From contig JAPSLD010000008.1 of NCBI GenBank assembly GCA_031181105.1, positions 1-33,624 on the forward strand: 33,624 nucleotides of DNA, read 5' to 3'. Below are positions 16,390 to 24,518 of this stretch, in pieces. The stretch comes from Isoptericola sp. (GTDB lineage Bacteria > Actinomycetota > Actinomycetes > Actinomycetales > Cellulomonadaceae). The stretch's first letter is position 1; every line of letters starts with the position of its first letter. The notes beneath the pieces are model-generated. The model saw nothing but the letters and a program-made list of their open reading frames with translations. It did not search any database and was not told the origin of the DNA. The translations under genes were made by a program, and so were the position numbers.

Positions 16390-17436
16390 ATGGTGACGGG
16401 CAACGTACGGGTGGCGATCGTCGGGTACGGGGGAGCGGGACGGCAGATCCACGGCCGGCTCGTCCGCGAGGCCGGGCTGACGGTCACGGCGGTGGTGACG
16501 CGGGACGCGGGCCGGCGCACCCAGGCGGCGGGCGACTGGCCGGGGGCGCGGCTCGCCGACGACCTCGAGGGGCTGGTCGGGCTCCGCGCGGCGTACGACG
16601 TCGTGGTCGTGGCCAGCCCGACCGCGCTGCACGCGACGCACGCGGCGACGCTGGCGCGCGCCGGGATCCCGTTCGTGCTCGACAAGCCCATCGGCGTCGA
16701 CGCCCACGAGGCGCGGGCCGTGGTCGCGGAGGCCGAGCGCACCGGCACGCCCTTCACCGTGTTCCACAACCGGCGGTGGGACCCCGAGCAGCTCACGCTC
16801 CAGGCGCTGCTCGAGCGCGGCGAGCTGGGCGACGTGCACACGTTCGAGCGGCACTGGGAGCGGTGGCGCCCGACCCCGCGGCAGCGGTGGAAGGAGAACG
16901 ACCTCGCGGGCGGCGGCCTCCTGCTCGACCTGGGCCCACACCTCGTGGACTCGGCGACCCGGCTGTTCGGCCCCGTCACGTCGGTCTGGGCGCAGACGCG
17001 CGCCCTGACCACGCCGACCGAGGACGACGTCTTCCTCGTCCTCGAGCACGAGGCGGGCGGTGGCCTGGCGGCCAGCCCGCGCGCCGTGGTGTCGCGGCTC
17101 TGGGCCGGCTCGGTGGTCGGGGCGCCCGGGCCCCGCACGCGCGTGCTGGGCTCCGGCGGCGCGTACCTCGTGACGACGTTCGAGGAGGACGCGTCGCCGT
17201 TCGAGGTGCTCGACGTCGAGGCGCCGGACGGCACGCTCGGCTGGCTGACCCGGGGCCGCGAGCGGACGGCCGTGCCCGCGGCGACCGGCGGGCACGCCGA
17301 CTTCTACCGCGCGCTCGGTCCCTGGCTGCGCGGCGAGGGGCCCGCTCCGGTCGACCCCCGTGACGCCGTGCGCACCGCGGAGGTGCTCGACGCCGCGCGT
17401 GCCTCCGCGCGCGAGGGCCGGCGCGTCGCCGTCTGA
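16390..17436 (+). CDS. Gfo/Idh/MocA-family oxidoreductase
   Basis: This 348-aa NAD(P)-dependent dehydrogenase has an N-terminal Rossmann fold ([17 protein letters not shown], residues 8-24), the conserved DKP motif (98-100, with K99 as the catalytic or cofactor-contacting lysine), and the C-terminal [13 protein letters not shown] motif with H184. The layout resembles the YdgJ/YvaA-like sugar or inositol dehydrogenases, but no sugar gene lies nearby to define a substrate. The start at 16390 is chosen because CACCAT ends 6 nt upstream; the ATG at 16381 lies inside that element. The gene is flanked by the MMPL terminator and followed after 66 nt by the kinase-like gene. Confidence 0.92.
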   Translation: MVTGNVRVAIVGYGGAGRQIHGRLVREAGLTVTAVVTRDAGRRTQAAGDWPGARLADDLEGLVGLRAAYDVVVVASPTALHATHAATLARAGIPFVLDKPIGVDAHEARAVVAEAERTGTPFTVFHNRRWDPEQLTLQALLERGELGDVHTFERHWERWRPTPRQRWKENDLAGGGLLLDLGPHLVDSATRLFGPVTSVWAQTRALTTPTEDDVFLVLEHEAGGGLAASPRAVVSRLWAGSVVGAPGPRTRVLGSGGAYLVTTFEEDASPFEVLDVEAPDGTLGWLTRGRERTAVPAATGGHADFYRALGPWLRGEGPAPVDPRDAVRTAEVLDAARASAREGRRVAV

Positions 17437-17502
17437 CGACGGTTTTCCACAGGCGGAGGACGGCGCCGCCCGGGAGCGGACCCCGCGGTGTTCGATGGGT
17501 CC

Positions 17503-18831
17503 GTGCACGACGCGACCCTCACCGAGATCCCCGTCCCGGCGGACGCCGCCGCCCGCGAGGCCCTGCTGCACCGCGTCCGCGCGCTCGCGGCGACGTCGCA
17601 CCCGTGCCTCGTGCCCGTCGCCGACGTCGAGGTCCGGCCGGACGGCGTGCTCGAGGTGCGGCGCGCGGGCGCGGGGGCGGCGGACCTCGCGACCGTGCTG
17701 GCGGTGCGCGGCGCGCTCACGCCGCCCGAGGCCGCCGGCGTGCTCGTGTCGGTGGCGCAGGCGCTCGCCGCGCTGCACGGCGCCGGGCTCGCGCACGGGC
17801 CGCTGGAGCCCCGCGACGTGGTGGTCGGCACGGGCGGTGGCGCCGCGCTGCGCCCGCGCCTCGAGCCCGGTGCGCGGGACGTCGGCGGGCCGGCCGGCGA
17901 CGTGCACGCGGTGGCGCTCCTCGTCGAGCACCTCGTCGGGCGGCACGACGACGAGCCCGCGACGGCGCTGCGTGCCGTGCTCGCGGCCGCGCTCGCGCCG
18001 GACCCGGAGGTGCGGCCCGAGGCGGGCACGCTCGCCGCGTGGGCCCACGACGCGGTCGAGCCGCGTCCCGTGCGGCTGCCCGAGCCGGCGGCGCTCGCGG
18101 CGGCGGCGCTCGGCGGCGTGGCTCCCGGGCAGCGGCCCGGGGTCCCGACCGGCCGGCCCGGCGACGAGCGCGCCGCCCGGCGCCGGCGCCGGGCCTTCGC
18201 GGGCACCACCGCACCGACGGCGCGCACGCGCGCGGGCGCCGGGGCGCCCGCGGACGCCGCACGACGCCGCGCGGCGGGTCGCCGCGGAACGGTTCCGCGG
18301 GGCGTGGCCGTCGTCGGCGCGGTCGCGGTCGCGGTCGTCGCCCTGACGGCCGTCGCGCTCGAGGTCCGCGGGCCGGGCACGCCGGTCGTGTCCGCGGTGC
18401 CGACGGCGGACACGCCGGCCCCGTCGTCGGGGGAGGGTGCCGGCGGCATCGAGGGACGGGGTGGTGCCGGCAGCGGCGGCGACCCGACGCTCGTGCGGAC
18501 CGATCCCGCCGGGGCCGCCGCGGAGCTCACGCGCCGGCGCGTCGACGTGCTCGCCGCCGGCGGGGCGAGCGTCGAGGACCTGGGGGCGGTCAGCGCGGCG
18601 GGGTCGCCGGCGCTGGCGGCCGACGCCGCCCTGCTCGGGCGGATCTCGCAGGACGGTGCGGTGCTCGACGGCACCGCCGTCGTCGTGCGCGGCACGGACC
18701 TCGTGGCGCGCCCCGCCACCGACCGCGCCGAGGTGGCCGTCACCTACGCGCTCGGCGGCGGCGAGTCACGGACCGCGACGCTCGCCCTGGTCTGGACGAC
18801 GGACGGCTGGCGCGTGCAGGCCGTCTCCTGA
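17503..18831 (+). CDS. Membrane-anchored protein-kinase-like protein lacking catalytic motifs
   Basis: This 442-aa protein has a cytoplasmic N-terminal region (about 1-190) laid out like a bacterial Ser/Thr kinase. HGAGLAHGPLEPRDVVV at about 92-108 aligns with the catalytic HRDLKPxN loop, but the catalytic Asp is replaced and no DFG follows, and I see no glycine-rich loop or VAIK lysine. A basic Ala/Arg-rich linker, one membrane helix (about 268-290) and an extracellular Gly/Ser-rich stalk plus small domain (about 330-442) follow. It is probably a pseudokinase scaffold or sensor. The GTG at 17503 is chosen because TTCGAT ends 6 nt upstream; another GTG lies at 17488. Confidence 0.7.
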   Translation: MHDATLTEIPVPADAAAREALLHRVRALAATSHPCLVPVADVEVRPDGVLEVRRAGAGAADLATVLAVRGALTPPEAAGVLVSVAQALAALHGAGLAHGPLEPRDVVVGTGGGAALRPRLEPGARDVGGPAGDVHAVALLVEHLVGRHDDEPATALRAVLAAALAPDPEVRPEAGTLAAWAHDAVEPRPVRLPEPAALAAAALGGVAPGQRPGVPTGRPGDERAARRRRRAFAGTTAPTARTRAGAGAPADAARRRAAGRRGTVPRGVAVVGAVAVAVVALTAVALEVRGPGTPVVSAVPTADTPAPSSGEGAGGIEGRGGAGSGGDPTLVRTDPAGAAAELTRRRVDVLAAGGASVEDLGAVSAAGSPALAADAALLGRISQDGAVLDGTAVVVRGTDLVARPATDRAEVAVTYALGGGESRTATLALVWTTDGWRVQAVS

Positions 18832-18845
18832 GCGGCCCCCGACGG

Positions 18846-18884
18846 CACCGAGGGCGCCCCGGCCGTGCCGGGACGCCCTCGGTG
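18846..18884. terminator. Bidirectional terminator between the kinase-like gene and sucB
   Basis: Two 17-nt arms (18846-18862 and 18868-18884) pair at 16 of 17 positions around a 5-nt loop. The hairpin lies between two convergent genes, 14 nt after one stop and 15 nt before the other. Confidence 0.8.
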
Positions 18885-18899
18885 ACACCGACGGGACGG

Positions 18900-20762
18900 T
18901 CAGAGACCGACCTCGGACTCGAACGCACCCTCCTCGATGCGGGCCTTCATGGCCGTGAGGAAGCGTGCCGCGTCCGCACCGTCGACCAGGCGGTGGTCGT
19001 AGGAGAGGAACAGGTAGGCCATCTGCCGGATCGCGATGGTCTCCTCGCCGTCGGGCTGCGTCACGACCACGGGCTTCTTGGTGATGGTGCCCGTGCCGAG
19101 GATCGCCACCTGACCGACCGGGACGATCGGCGTGTCGATCAGCGCGCCGCCCGAGCCGGTGTTGGTGATCGTGAAGGTCGCGCCGCTGAGCTCGTCCGGA
19201 CCGATCTTGTTGGCCCGGGTCCGCGACGCCAGGTCCCCGATCTGGCGGGCGATGCCCGCCAGGTTGAGGTCGCCGGCGTTCTTGATCACGGGGACCACCA
19301 GGCCGCGGTCGGTGTCGACGGCGATGCCGACGTTCTCGGAGCCGTGGTAGGTGATCTCGCCCTTCTCGGGGTCGATCGAGGCGTTGATCTTCGGGAACGC
19401 CTTGAGCGCCTCGACGGCCGCGAGCGTGTAGAACGGCAGGAACGTCAGGTTCGCGCCCTCGCGCGCCTTGAAGGACTCCTTGGCCTTCGCCCGCAGCCTG
19501 GCGACCTTGGTGACGTCGACCTCGACCACCGTGGTGAGCTGCGCCTGCGTGTGCAGGGCCTCGACCATGCGCTCGGCGACGATCTTGCGCAGCCGCGACA
19601 TCTTCTCGGTCGTGCCGCGCAGCGGCGAGACCTCGGGGATGCTCGGGGCCTTGGGGGACGACGGGGCGGCGGGCGCCGCGGCCGCCGCCGGCTGGGTCGC
19701 CTGCGCGGCCTTCTCCGCCGCCGCGAGCACGTCCTCCTTGCGGATGCGGCCGCCGACGCCGGTGCCCTGGATGGTGCTGACGTCGACGCCCTTCTCCGCG
19801 GCGAGCTTGCGCACCAGCGGCGTGAGGTACGACGACTTGCCGCCGGACGGCGCGGCCGCCGTCTTCTCGGCGGGCTTCTCGGCCGCGGGTGCCGGGGCCT
19901 TCGCGGCGGGCTCCTCCGCGGGCTTCGGGGCCTCGGCGGGCTTCGGGGCCTCAGCGGGCTTCGGAGCCTCGGCGGGCTGCTGCGGCTCGGCCGGCTTCTC
20001 GGGCTCGGCGGGCGCCTCGGCGGCGGGCTCGGGCTCGGCGGCAGGGGCCTCGGCCTGCGCGGGAGCACCCGCGCCCGAGCCGACGACCGCGAGCACGGCA
20101 CCGACCTCGACGGTCTCGTCCTCCGCGACGCGGATCTCCTGCACCGTGCCGGCGACCGGCGACGGCACCTCGGTGTCGACCTTGTCGGTGGAGACCTCGA
20201 GCAGCGGCTCGTCGACCTCGACGGTGTCGCCGACCTGCTTGAGCCAGCGCGTGACCGTGCCCTCGGTGACCGACTCGCCGAGCGCCGGGAGGGTCACCTC
20301 GGTGCCCTCGCCACCGCCCGTCGAGCCGCCCGAACCGGAACCAGCCTCGTCGGAGCCGTCCTCGGCGCCGCCCGACGGCTCGGGCGCGCTCGGCCCGGGC
20401 GCCGCCTCGGCGGCCGGGACCTCGGCCTGCTTCGGTGCGGCGGCCTCCTGCGGCTCGGCCGGCTCCTCGGCAGGCGCCTGGGACTCCTCGGCGGCCGGGG
20501 TGCCGTCGCCGCCACCCGCGCCGGAGCCGTCGCCGACCACCGCCAGGTCGGCGCCGACCTCGACGGTCTCGTCCTCCTCGACGAGGATCCGCTCGAGCAC
20601 CCCGGCCACCGGCGAAGGGATCTCGGTGTCGACCTTGTCGGTGGAGACCTCGAGCAGGGGCTCGTCGACCTCGACGGTGTCGCCGACCTGCTTGAGCCAA
20701 CGGGTGACGGTGCCCTCGGTGACGGACTCGCCGAGTGCAGGCATCTGCACGTTCTCAGACAT
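18900..20762 (-). CDS. sucB: Dihydrolipoamide acyltransferase (E2), actinobacterial SucB/DlaT type
   Basis: E2 is the core of 2-oxo-acid dehydrogenase complexes and transfers acyl groups to CoA through lipoyl arms. The 620-aa protein has two lipoyl domains (about 3-77 and 154-228, with modified lysines K43 and K194 in STDKVDTE), Ala/Pro/Glu linkers with an EAPKPA repeat, a peripheral-subunit-binding domain (about 311-347) and the catalytic domain (about 385-620, with H590 and D594 in [10 protein letters not shown]). In actinobacteria this E2 may serve pyruvate as well as 2-oxoglutarate dehydrogenase. AAGGAG precedes the ATG by about 12 nt. No lpd gene is adjacent. The lipoyl domains share 40 identical residues. 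Confidence 0.95.
   Translation of the reverse strand: MSENVQMPALGESVTEGTVTRWLKQVGDTVEVDEPLLEVSTDKVDTEIPSPVAGVLERILVEEDETVEVGADLAVVGDGSGAGGGDGTPAAEESQAPAEEPAEPQEAAAPKQAEVPAAEAAPGPSAPEPSGGAEDGSDEAGSGSGGSTGGGEGTEVTLPALGESVTEGTVTRWLKQVGDTVEVDEPLLEVSTDKVDTEVPSPVAGTVQEIRVAEDETVEVGAVLAVVGSGAGAPAQAEAPAAEPEPAAEAPAEPEKPAEPQQPAEAPKPAEAPKPAEAPKPAEEPAAKAPAPAAEKPAEKTAAAPSGGKSSYLTPLVRKLAAEKGVDVSTIQGTGVGGRIRKEDVLAAAEKAAQATQPAAAAAPAAPSSPKAPSIPEVSPLRGTTEKMSRLRKIVAERMVEALHTQAQLTTVVEVDVTKVARLRAKAKESFKAREGANLTFLPFYTLAAVEALKAFPKINASIDPEKGEITYHGSENVGIAVDTDRGLVVPVIKNAGDLNLAGIARQIGDLASRTRANKIGPDELSGATFTITNTGSGGALIDTPIVPVGQVAILGTGTITKKPVVVTQPDGEETIAIRQMAYLFLSYDHRLVDGADAARFLTAMKARIEEGAFESEVGL
19921..19974. repeat. 18-bp tandem repeat inside sucB
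   Basis: About three copies of an 18-bp unit related to GGCTTCGGGGCCTCGGCG encode the EAPKPA repeats (residues about 265-282) of the linker after the second lipoyl domain. Such linkers are flexible and vary in repeat number. Confidence 0.75.
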
Positions 20763-20916
20763 GACCTGTGGGGTCTCCTTCGTCGGTAGATCAGGCGACG
20801 TGCAGAGGCGTGGCGGCGCGTGCCGTCAAGACCTCTCCGGGTGCCGCTTGCGGGTCGCTGCCTGTCATCTTGTCACTTTCACGCCTTCTCCCCAATCCGA
20901 ACCACCGGACCTCTCG

Positions 20917-20945
20917 TGTGACGGTGCGTACACCGGCGGTAGTCT
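20917..20945 (+). promoter_or_regulatory. Promoter of the 115-aa protein gene
   Basis: TGTGAC (20917-20922), a 17-nt spacer and TAGTCT (20940-20945), with the ATG 6 nt later. This is a complete -35/-10 pair for a leaderless mRNA. Confidence 0.6.
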
Positions 20946-20951
20946 CACCGC

Positions 20952-21299
20952 ATGTCCTTGCGGTCAGCCGTCGCTCGTCTGCTCGGCCGGTCCCGTCCGC
21001 TCGAGACCGGCGCGGCCGGCCCGCGGGGCGGGCGCGCCGAGACGCTCGCGCACCTGGAGGACTTCGTGCGCACGCGCGTCGGCGTGGAGGCGTACGTCGA
21101 GCCGCCGAACGTGCACACGCCCAGCACCGTCCTGCTCGTCGCGACCACGGGGGAGTGGACGCGGCGCCGCGTCCCCGACGAGCGCACCGCGTTCGACGTC
21201 GCCCGCTCGCTCGGGGTGCCCGTCTACAACGTCCGCTTCACGGGCTACCCGCAGCGCATGCGCGACTGGACGTCCCAGCAGCGGCGCAAGGGCGGCTGA
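20952..21299 (+). CDS. Conserved small protein, function unknown
   Basis: This soluble 115-aa protein has a basic N-terminus and a compact domain from about residue 28 (ETLAHLEDFVRTRVGVEAYV) to the end (VPVYNVRFTGYPQRMRDW). No membrane helix or metal motif is visible. I recognise the type as a conserved actinobacterial hypothetical found near sucB and pepA, but I cannot assign a function. It has its own promoter and is followed after 2 nt by the methyltransferase start, so the two form an operon that diverges from sucB. Confidence 0.75.
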   Translation: MSLRSAVARLLGRSRPLETGAAGPRGGRAETLAHLEDFVRTRVGVEAYVEPPNVHTPSTVLLVATTGEWTRRRVPDERTAFDVARSLGVPVYNVRFTGYPQRMRDWTSQQRRKGG

Positions 21300-21301
21300 C
21301 C

Positions 21302-22057
21302 GTGGACGGTGGCGCCGCCGAGCGCTGGTCGGCCGTCGCCGATGAGTGGTCGCGCTCGTGGGGCTCCTTCGCGAGCCCGGCGTGGCCGCACCTGCTCGAG
21401 CACGCCGGCGTCGGTCCCGGCACGCGGGTGCTCGACGTCGGCTGCGGGAGCGGGGAGCTGCTCGCGCACGTGTCCCGGCTCGGGGCGGAGGCGGCCGGTG
21501 TCGACCCGGCGCCCGAGATGCGCGCGCGGGCGCGGGTCCGCGTGCCGGCCGCCGAGGTGCGCGACGGGCACGCGGAGCGCCTCCCCTTCCCCGACGCGAG
21601 CGTCGACGTCGTGGTCGCGGTCAACGCCCTGCAGTTCGCCGGGGACGTGCTCGCGGCGCTCGCCGAGATGTCGCGCGTCCTCGGGCCGGGCGGCGCCGTC
21701 GCCGTGGCGAGCTGGGCCGAGGGGTCGCGCAACGACCTCGACGTCGTCGAGCGAGCCGTGGCCGCCGCGCACGACGACGAGGTGCCGCCCGACGGCGAGC
21801 TGCGGCAGCCCGGCGGGCTCGAGGCGGTGCTCGCCGCGGCCGGGCTCGATCTCGTGGCCGCCGGCCTGGCGCCCGCACCGTGGCGGGCGCCGGACGACGA
21901 CGCGCTCGTGCGCGGGGTCCTGCTCGGCGAGGACCCGTCGACCATGGCCGAGCTGGCACCGGTCGTCGTCGACGCCGCGCGGCCCTTCCGGTCCGACGAC
22001 GGCTCCTACGTCCTGCGGAACGCCCTGCGGTGGGCCGTCGCCCGCACCCCGGCGTGA
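21302..22057 (+). CDS. Class I SAM-dependent methyltransferase
   Basis: This 251-aa protein has a Rossmann-type methyltransferase fold. Motif I is VLDVGCGSGELL (about 41-52), the acidic residue ending beta-2 is in AAGVDPAPEM, motif II is around VDVVVAVNALQF, and a SRVLGPGGAVAVASW motif III strand follows. It belongs to the Methyltransf_11 (UbiE/Coq5-like) group, whose substrates vary widely. The GTG at 21302 gives a start 2 nt after the stop of the preceding gene; the longer open frame upstream is only the overlapping frame of that gene. It is probably translationally coupled. A long hairpin follows directly. Confidence 0.85.
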   Translation: MDGGAAERWSAVADEWSRSWGSFASPAWPHLLEHAGVGPGTRVLDVGCGSGELLAHVSRLGAEAAGVDPAPEMRARARVRVPAAEVRDGHAERLPFPDASVDVVVAVNALQFAGDVLAALAEMSRVLGPGGAVAVASWAEGSRNDLDVVERAVAAAHDDEVPPDGELRQPGGLEAVLAAAGLDLVAAGLAPAPWRAPDDDALVRGVLLGEDPSTMAELAPVVVDAARPFRSDDGSYVLRNALRWAVARTPA

Positions 22058-22059
22058 CG

Positions 22060-22096
22060 CGTCGGCGCCCGTCCACCGGGTGGACGGGCGCCGACG
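22060..22096. terminator. Very long perfect hairpin between the methyltransferase gene and pepA
   Basis: The arms at 22060-22077 and 22079-22096 are exact reverse complements (18 bp, one central nucleotide; about 16 bp once a realistic loop is allowed). It begins 3 nt after the methyltransferase stop and serves both convergent genes. Confidence 0.85.
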
Positions 22097-22130
22097 GTGA
22101 GGACGCGACCTGCCGAGGGGCGACGGGGCG

Positions 22131-23633
22131 TCAGGCCCGGCCGCGACCCTCGAGGAAGCCGACCAGGGTGCGCACGCCGACGCCGGTGCCGCCGGCCGGC
22201 GTGTAGCCGAAGGCGCTCTTCTCGTTGTACGCGGGCCCGGCGATGTCGAGGTGCGCCCACGGGGTGTCGCCGACGAACTCCTTGAGGAAGTGCCCCGCGA
22301 AGAGCATGCCGCCCCAGCGGTCCGGCGCGGAGTTGACCATGTCGGCCACGGTGGACTTCAGGCCCGCCTTGAGCTCGGCCGGCAGCGGCATCGGCCAGAA
22401 GTCCTCGCCGACGGCGTCCGCGGCGGCCTTGACCTCGTCGCGCACGTCGTCGGTACCCATGACGCCCGACGTGCGCGTCCCCAGCGCGACCATCTGCGCA
22501 CCCGTGAGGGTCGCGATGTCGAGGACGACGTCGTGCCCGTCCTCGACGGCCGAGACGAGGCCGTCGGCCATGACGAGGCGGCCCTCCGCGTCGGTGTTCG
22601 TGACCTCGACCGTCTTGCCGCCACGCATCCGCACCACGTCGGCCGGGCGCTGGGCGTTGCCGCCCGGCATGTTCTCCGCCAGGCACAGGTAGCCGGTCAC
22701 GGCGACCGGCAGCCCGAGGCGGGCGGCGGCGAGCACGGTGTGCAGCACGGCGGCGGCGCCCGCCATGTCGGACTTCATCGCGGGCATGCCGGCCGGGGGC
22801 TTGAGCGAGATGCCGCCGGTGTCGAACGTGATGCCCTTGCCGACGATCCCGACCTTCGTCGTGGCCTTGGCGGGGGAGTAGGCCAGCTTCACCAGCCGCG
22901 GCCCGCGCGCCGAGCCCTGGCCCACGCCCACGAGGCCGCCGTAGCCGCCCGCGGCGAGCTGCTTCTCGTCGAGCACGGTGACCTTGACGCCCTTGGCGCC
23001 CAGGTCCTTGACGGCGGCGCGGGCCGCGTCGGCGAACGCGGCCGGGTACAGGTCGTTCGGCGGCGTGTTCACGAGGTCCCGCGCGCCGTGCACGGCTGCG
23101 GCGAGAACCTCGGCGCGCGCGACCGCCGCCCTGGCACGGGCCGAGCGGGCGAACGACGTGACCACCTCGACGGTGGCGACGGGCTTCTTCTTGGCGGCCG
23201 CCTCCTCGCCGCGGTAGCGCGTGTAGGAGTAGGCGCCGAGCAGCGCGCCCTCGACGACCGCGGCGAGCTCGTCCTCGTCGACGGCCGGCAGGGCCACGGC
23301 GGCGGACGCGGTGCCCGCGAGCGAGCGGATCGCGGCGCCCGCCGCGCGGCGCAGCGTCTCGGCCGCGAACGTCCCGTCCGGGCGGCGCTCGCCCAGGCCC
23401 GTGAGCACGACGACGTCGGCCTTGACGTCGGCGCCCGCGGGGAACGTGCGGACCTCGTCCACGGCGCCGCTGACGCCGAGGCGGGGGGCGAGGGTCTCGA
23501 CCTGGCGCACGAGGTCGGCCGGGAGCTGGTCCGCGACGACGGCGACGCCGTCGGACGTGGAGCAGGTCCCGACGACGAGCGCGTCGGCCCTGACGGAGGT
23601 GGGGTTCTTGGCGGAGAGCGTGAGGTCAGCCAC
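22131..23633 (-). CDS. pepA: Leucyl aminopeptidase, M17 family
   Basis: This cytosolic hexameric aminopeptidase removes N-terminal residues from peptides using two metal ions. The 500-aa length is standard. The N-terminal macro-like domain covers about 1-160. The catalytic domain carries VGKGITFDTGG (K266 and D271), the ligand D289, and the M17 signature NTDAEGRL (346-353, with D348, E350 and R352). The GTG at 23633 is supported by TAGCAT ending 6 nt upstream, with no Shine-Dalgarno sequence. It is convergent with the methyltransferase gene and divergent from the small membrane-protein/pyrD operon. M17 enzymes can also bind DNA in some bacteria; nothing here speaks to that. Confidence 0.96.
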   Translation of the reverse strand: MADLTLSAKNPTSVRADALVVGTCSTSDGVAVVADQLPADLVRQVETLAPRLGVSGAVDEVRTFPAGADVKADVVVLTGLGERRPDGTFAAETLRRAAGAAIRSLAGTASAAVALPAVDEDELAAVVEGALLGAYSYTRYRGEEAAAKKKPVATVEVVTSFARSARARAAVARAEVLAAAVHGARDLVNTPPNDLYPAAFADAARAAVKDLGAKGVKVTVLDEKQLAAGGYGGLVGVGQGSARGPRLVKLAYSPAKATTKVGIVGKGITFDTGGISLKPPAGMPAMKSDMAGAAAVLHTVLAAARLGLPVAVTGYLCLAENMPGGNAQRPADVVRMRGGKTVEVTNTDAEGRLVMADGLVSAVEDGHDVVLDIATLTGAQMVALGTRTSGVMGTDDVRDEVKAAADAVGEDFWPMPLPAELKAGLKSTVADMVNSAPDRWGGMLFAGHFLKEFVGDTPWAHLDIAGPAYNEKSAFGYTPAGGTGVGVRTLVGFLEGRGRA

Positions 23634-23639
23634 GGACCG

Positions 23640-23645
23640 ATGCTA
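23640..23645 (-). promoter_or_regulatory. Predicted -10 element of pepA
   Basis: TAGCAT ends 6 nt before the GTG at 23633, predicting a leaderless mRNA with a GTG start. Confidence 0.55.
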
Positions 23646-23706
23646 TCGCCAGCCCCGGCGTCGTCCGGTGCCGGCCGTCGCGGGCGGCGGCGAGCCGCCC
23701 TGCCGG

Positions 23707-23712
23707 TAGTCT
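23707..23712 (+). promoter_or_regulatory. Predicted -10 element of the pyrD operon
   Basis: TAGTCT ends 6 nt before the GTG at 23719. It has the same sequence and spacing as the element at 20940-20945. Confidence 0.55.
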
Positions 23713-23718
23713 GCGGGC

Positions 23719-24081
23719 GTGGTCCTTCCCCTCCTGATCCTCGTGGTCGTGCTGTGCGCGGCGCTCGCCGGGTGGGCGCTGTGGTTCGTCGTGCGGGACC
23801 GGGCGGTCGTCCTGAAGCAGCTGTTCGGTGCCGCGGCCGTCGAGGCCGTGATCGTGGTCCAGGCGGTCGTCGCGGGTGTGCTCCAGGCGACGACCGACCA
23901 CCCGGTGGACGGGCCCCTGTTCTGGGGATACCTCGTCACGGCCGCGATCGTGCTGCCGATCGCCGCGGTGTGGTCGTTCGCCGAGCGCACCCGGTGGTCG
24001 TCGGTCGTGCTCCTCGTCGCGGCCGTCACGGTGGCCTTCCTCGAGTGGCGCCTCTGGCAGATCTGGGGGGCGGCCGCATGA
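23719..24081 (+). CDS. Small four-helix membrane protein
   Basis: This 120-aa protein has four predicted membrane helices (about 3-24, 35-57, 68-86 and 92-112) separated by short loops such as RDRAVVLKQ and SFAERTRW. The family is unknown to me. The GTG at 23719 is supported by TAGTCT 6 nt upstream, so the mRNA would be leaderless. It is the first gene of a four-gene operon ending in pyrD and the 69-aa gene. Its stop overlaps the next start by 4 nt (ATGA), so the two membrane proteins are coupled and may form one complex. Confidence 0.75.
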   Translation: MVLPLLILVVVLCAALAGWALWFVVRDRAVVLKQLFGAAAVEAVIVVQAVVAGVLQATTDHPVDGPLFWGYLVTAAIVLPIAAVWSFAERTRWSSVVLLVAAVTVAFLEWRLWQIWGAAA

Positions 24082-24518
24082 GCGGCCCCACGACGACGCC
24101 GCGGTCCACCGGGAGCGGGTTCGGCCGGCTCCTGGTCGCCGTCTACGGCGTGCTGGCGCTCGCGGCGGTGGCTCGCTCCGCGTACCAGCTGACGCAGCGT
24201 CTCGCCGAGGCGCCGCTGCCGTACACGCTGTCCGCGTTCGCCGCCGTGGTCTACGTGGTGGCGACCGTCGCGCTGGCCAGGGGCGCCGGCGCCTGGCGCA
24301 CGGTCGCGTGGGCCGCGGTCGTCGTCGAGGCGGTCGGCGTGCTCGTCGTCGGCACCGACTCCCTGCTCCAGCCGGACGCCTACCCCGACGAGACGGTGTG
24401 GTCCGTCTACGGTCAGGGGTACGGTTTTGTGCCGCTCGTCCTGCCCTTCGTCGGCATCTGGTGGCTGTGGCGCACCCGGTCCGGCGGCGAACCCGTCACC
24501 GAGAGCGAGGCCTCATGA
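24078..24518 (+). CDS. Small membrane protein, second of a pair
   Basis: This 146-aa protein has a polar N-terminus (1-16) and about four membrane helices (about 17-36, 48-68, 72-92 and 112-130), with a Tyr/Gly-rich YGQGYGF segment before the last one. No family is recognised. The ATG overlaps the preceding stop, and its own stop overlaps the pyrD start, both as ATGA. This spacing implies coupled translation with pyrD. Since the class 2 enzyme encoded next is membrane-associated, a role near that membrane step is possible, but this is inference. Confidence 0.75.
   Translation: MSGPTTTPRSTGSGFGRLLVAVYGVLALAAVARSAYQLTQRLAEAPLPYTLSAFAAVVYVVATVALARGAGAWRTVAWAAVVVEAVGVLVVGTDSLLQPDAYPDETVWSVYGQGYGFVPLVLPFVGIWWLWRTRSGGEPVTESEAS

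Noticed and set aside
13305-17234. Open frame of 1309 codons on the minus strand
   Set aside because: Only the last 229 codons (LipB) are real; the rest is antisense to the MMPL and oxidoreductase genes and reads as Arg/Gly/His-rich noise.
19860-20060. Repeats in sucB that might suggest a CRISPR-like array
   Set aside because: They encode the EAPKPA linker in frame, have no spacers and vary only at silent positions.
17604-20789. Open frame of 1061 codons on the plus strand across the kinase-like gene and sucB
   Set aside because: It is Arg/Gly/Leu low-complexity, crosses a strong terminator and overlaps two well-supported genes.
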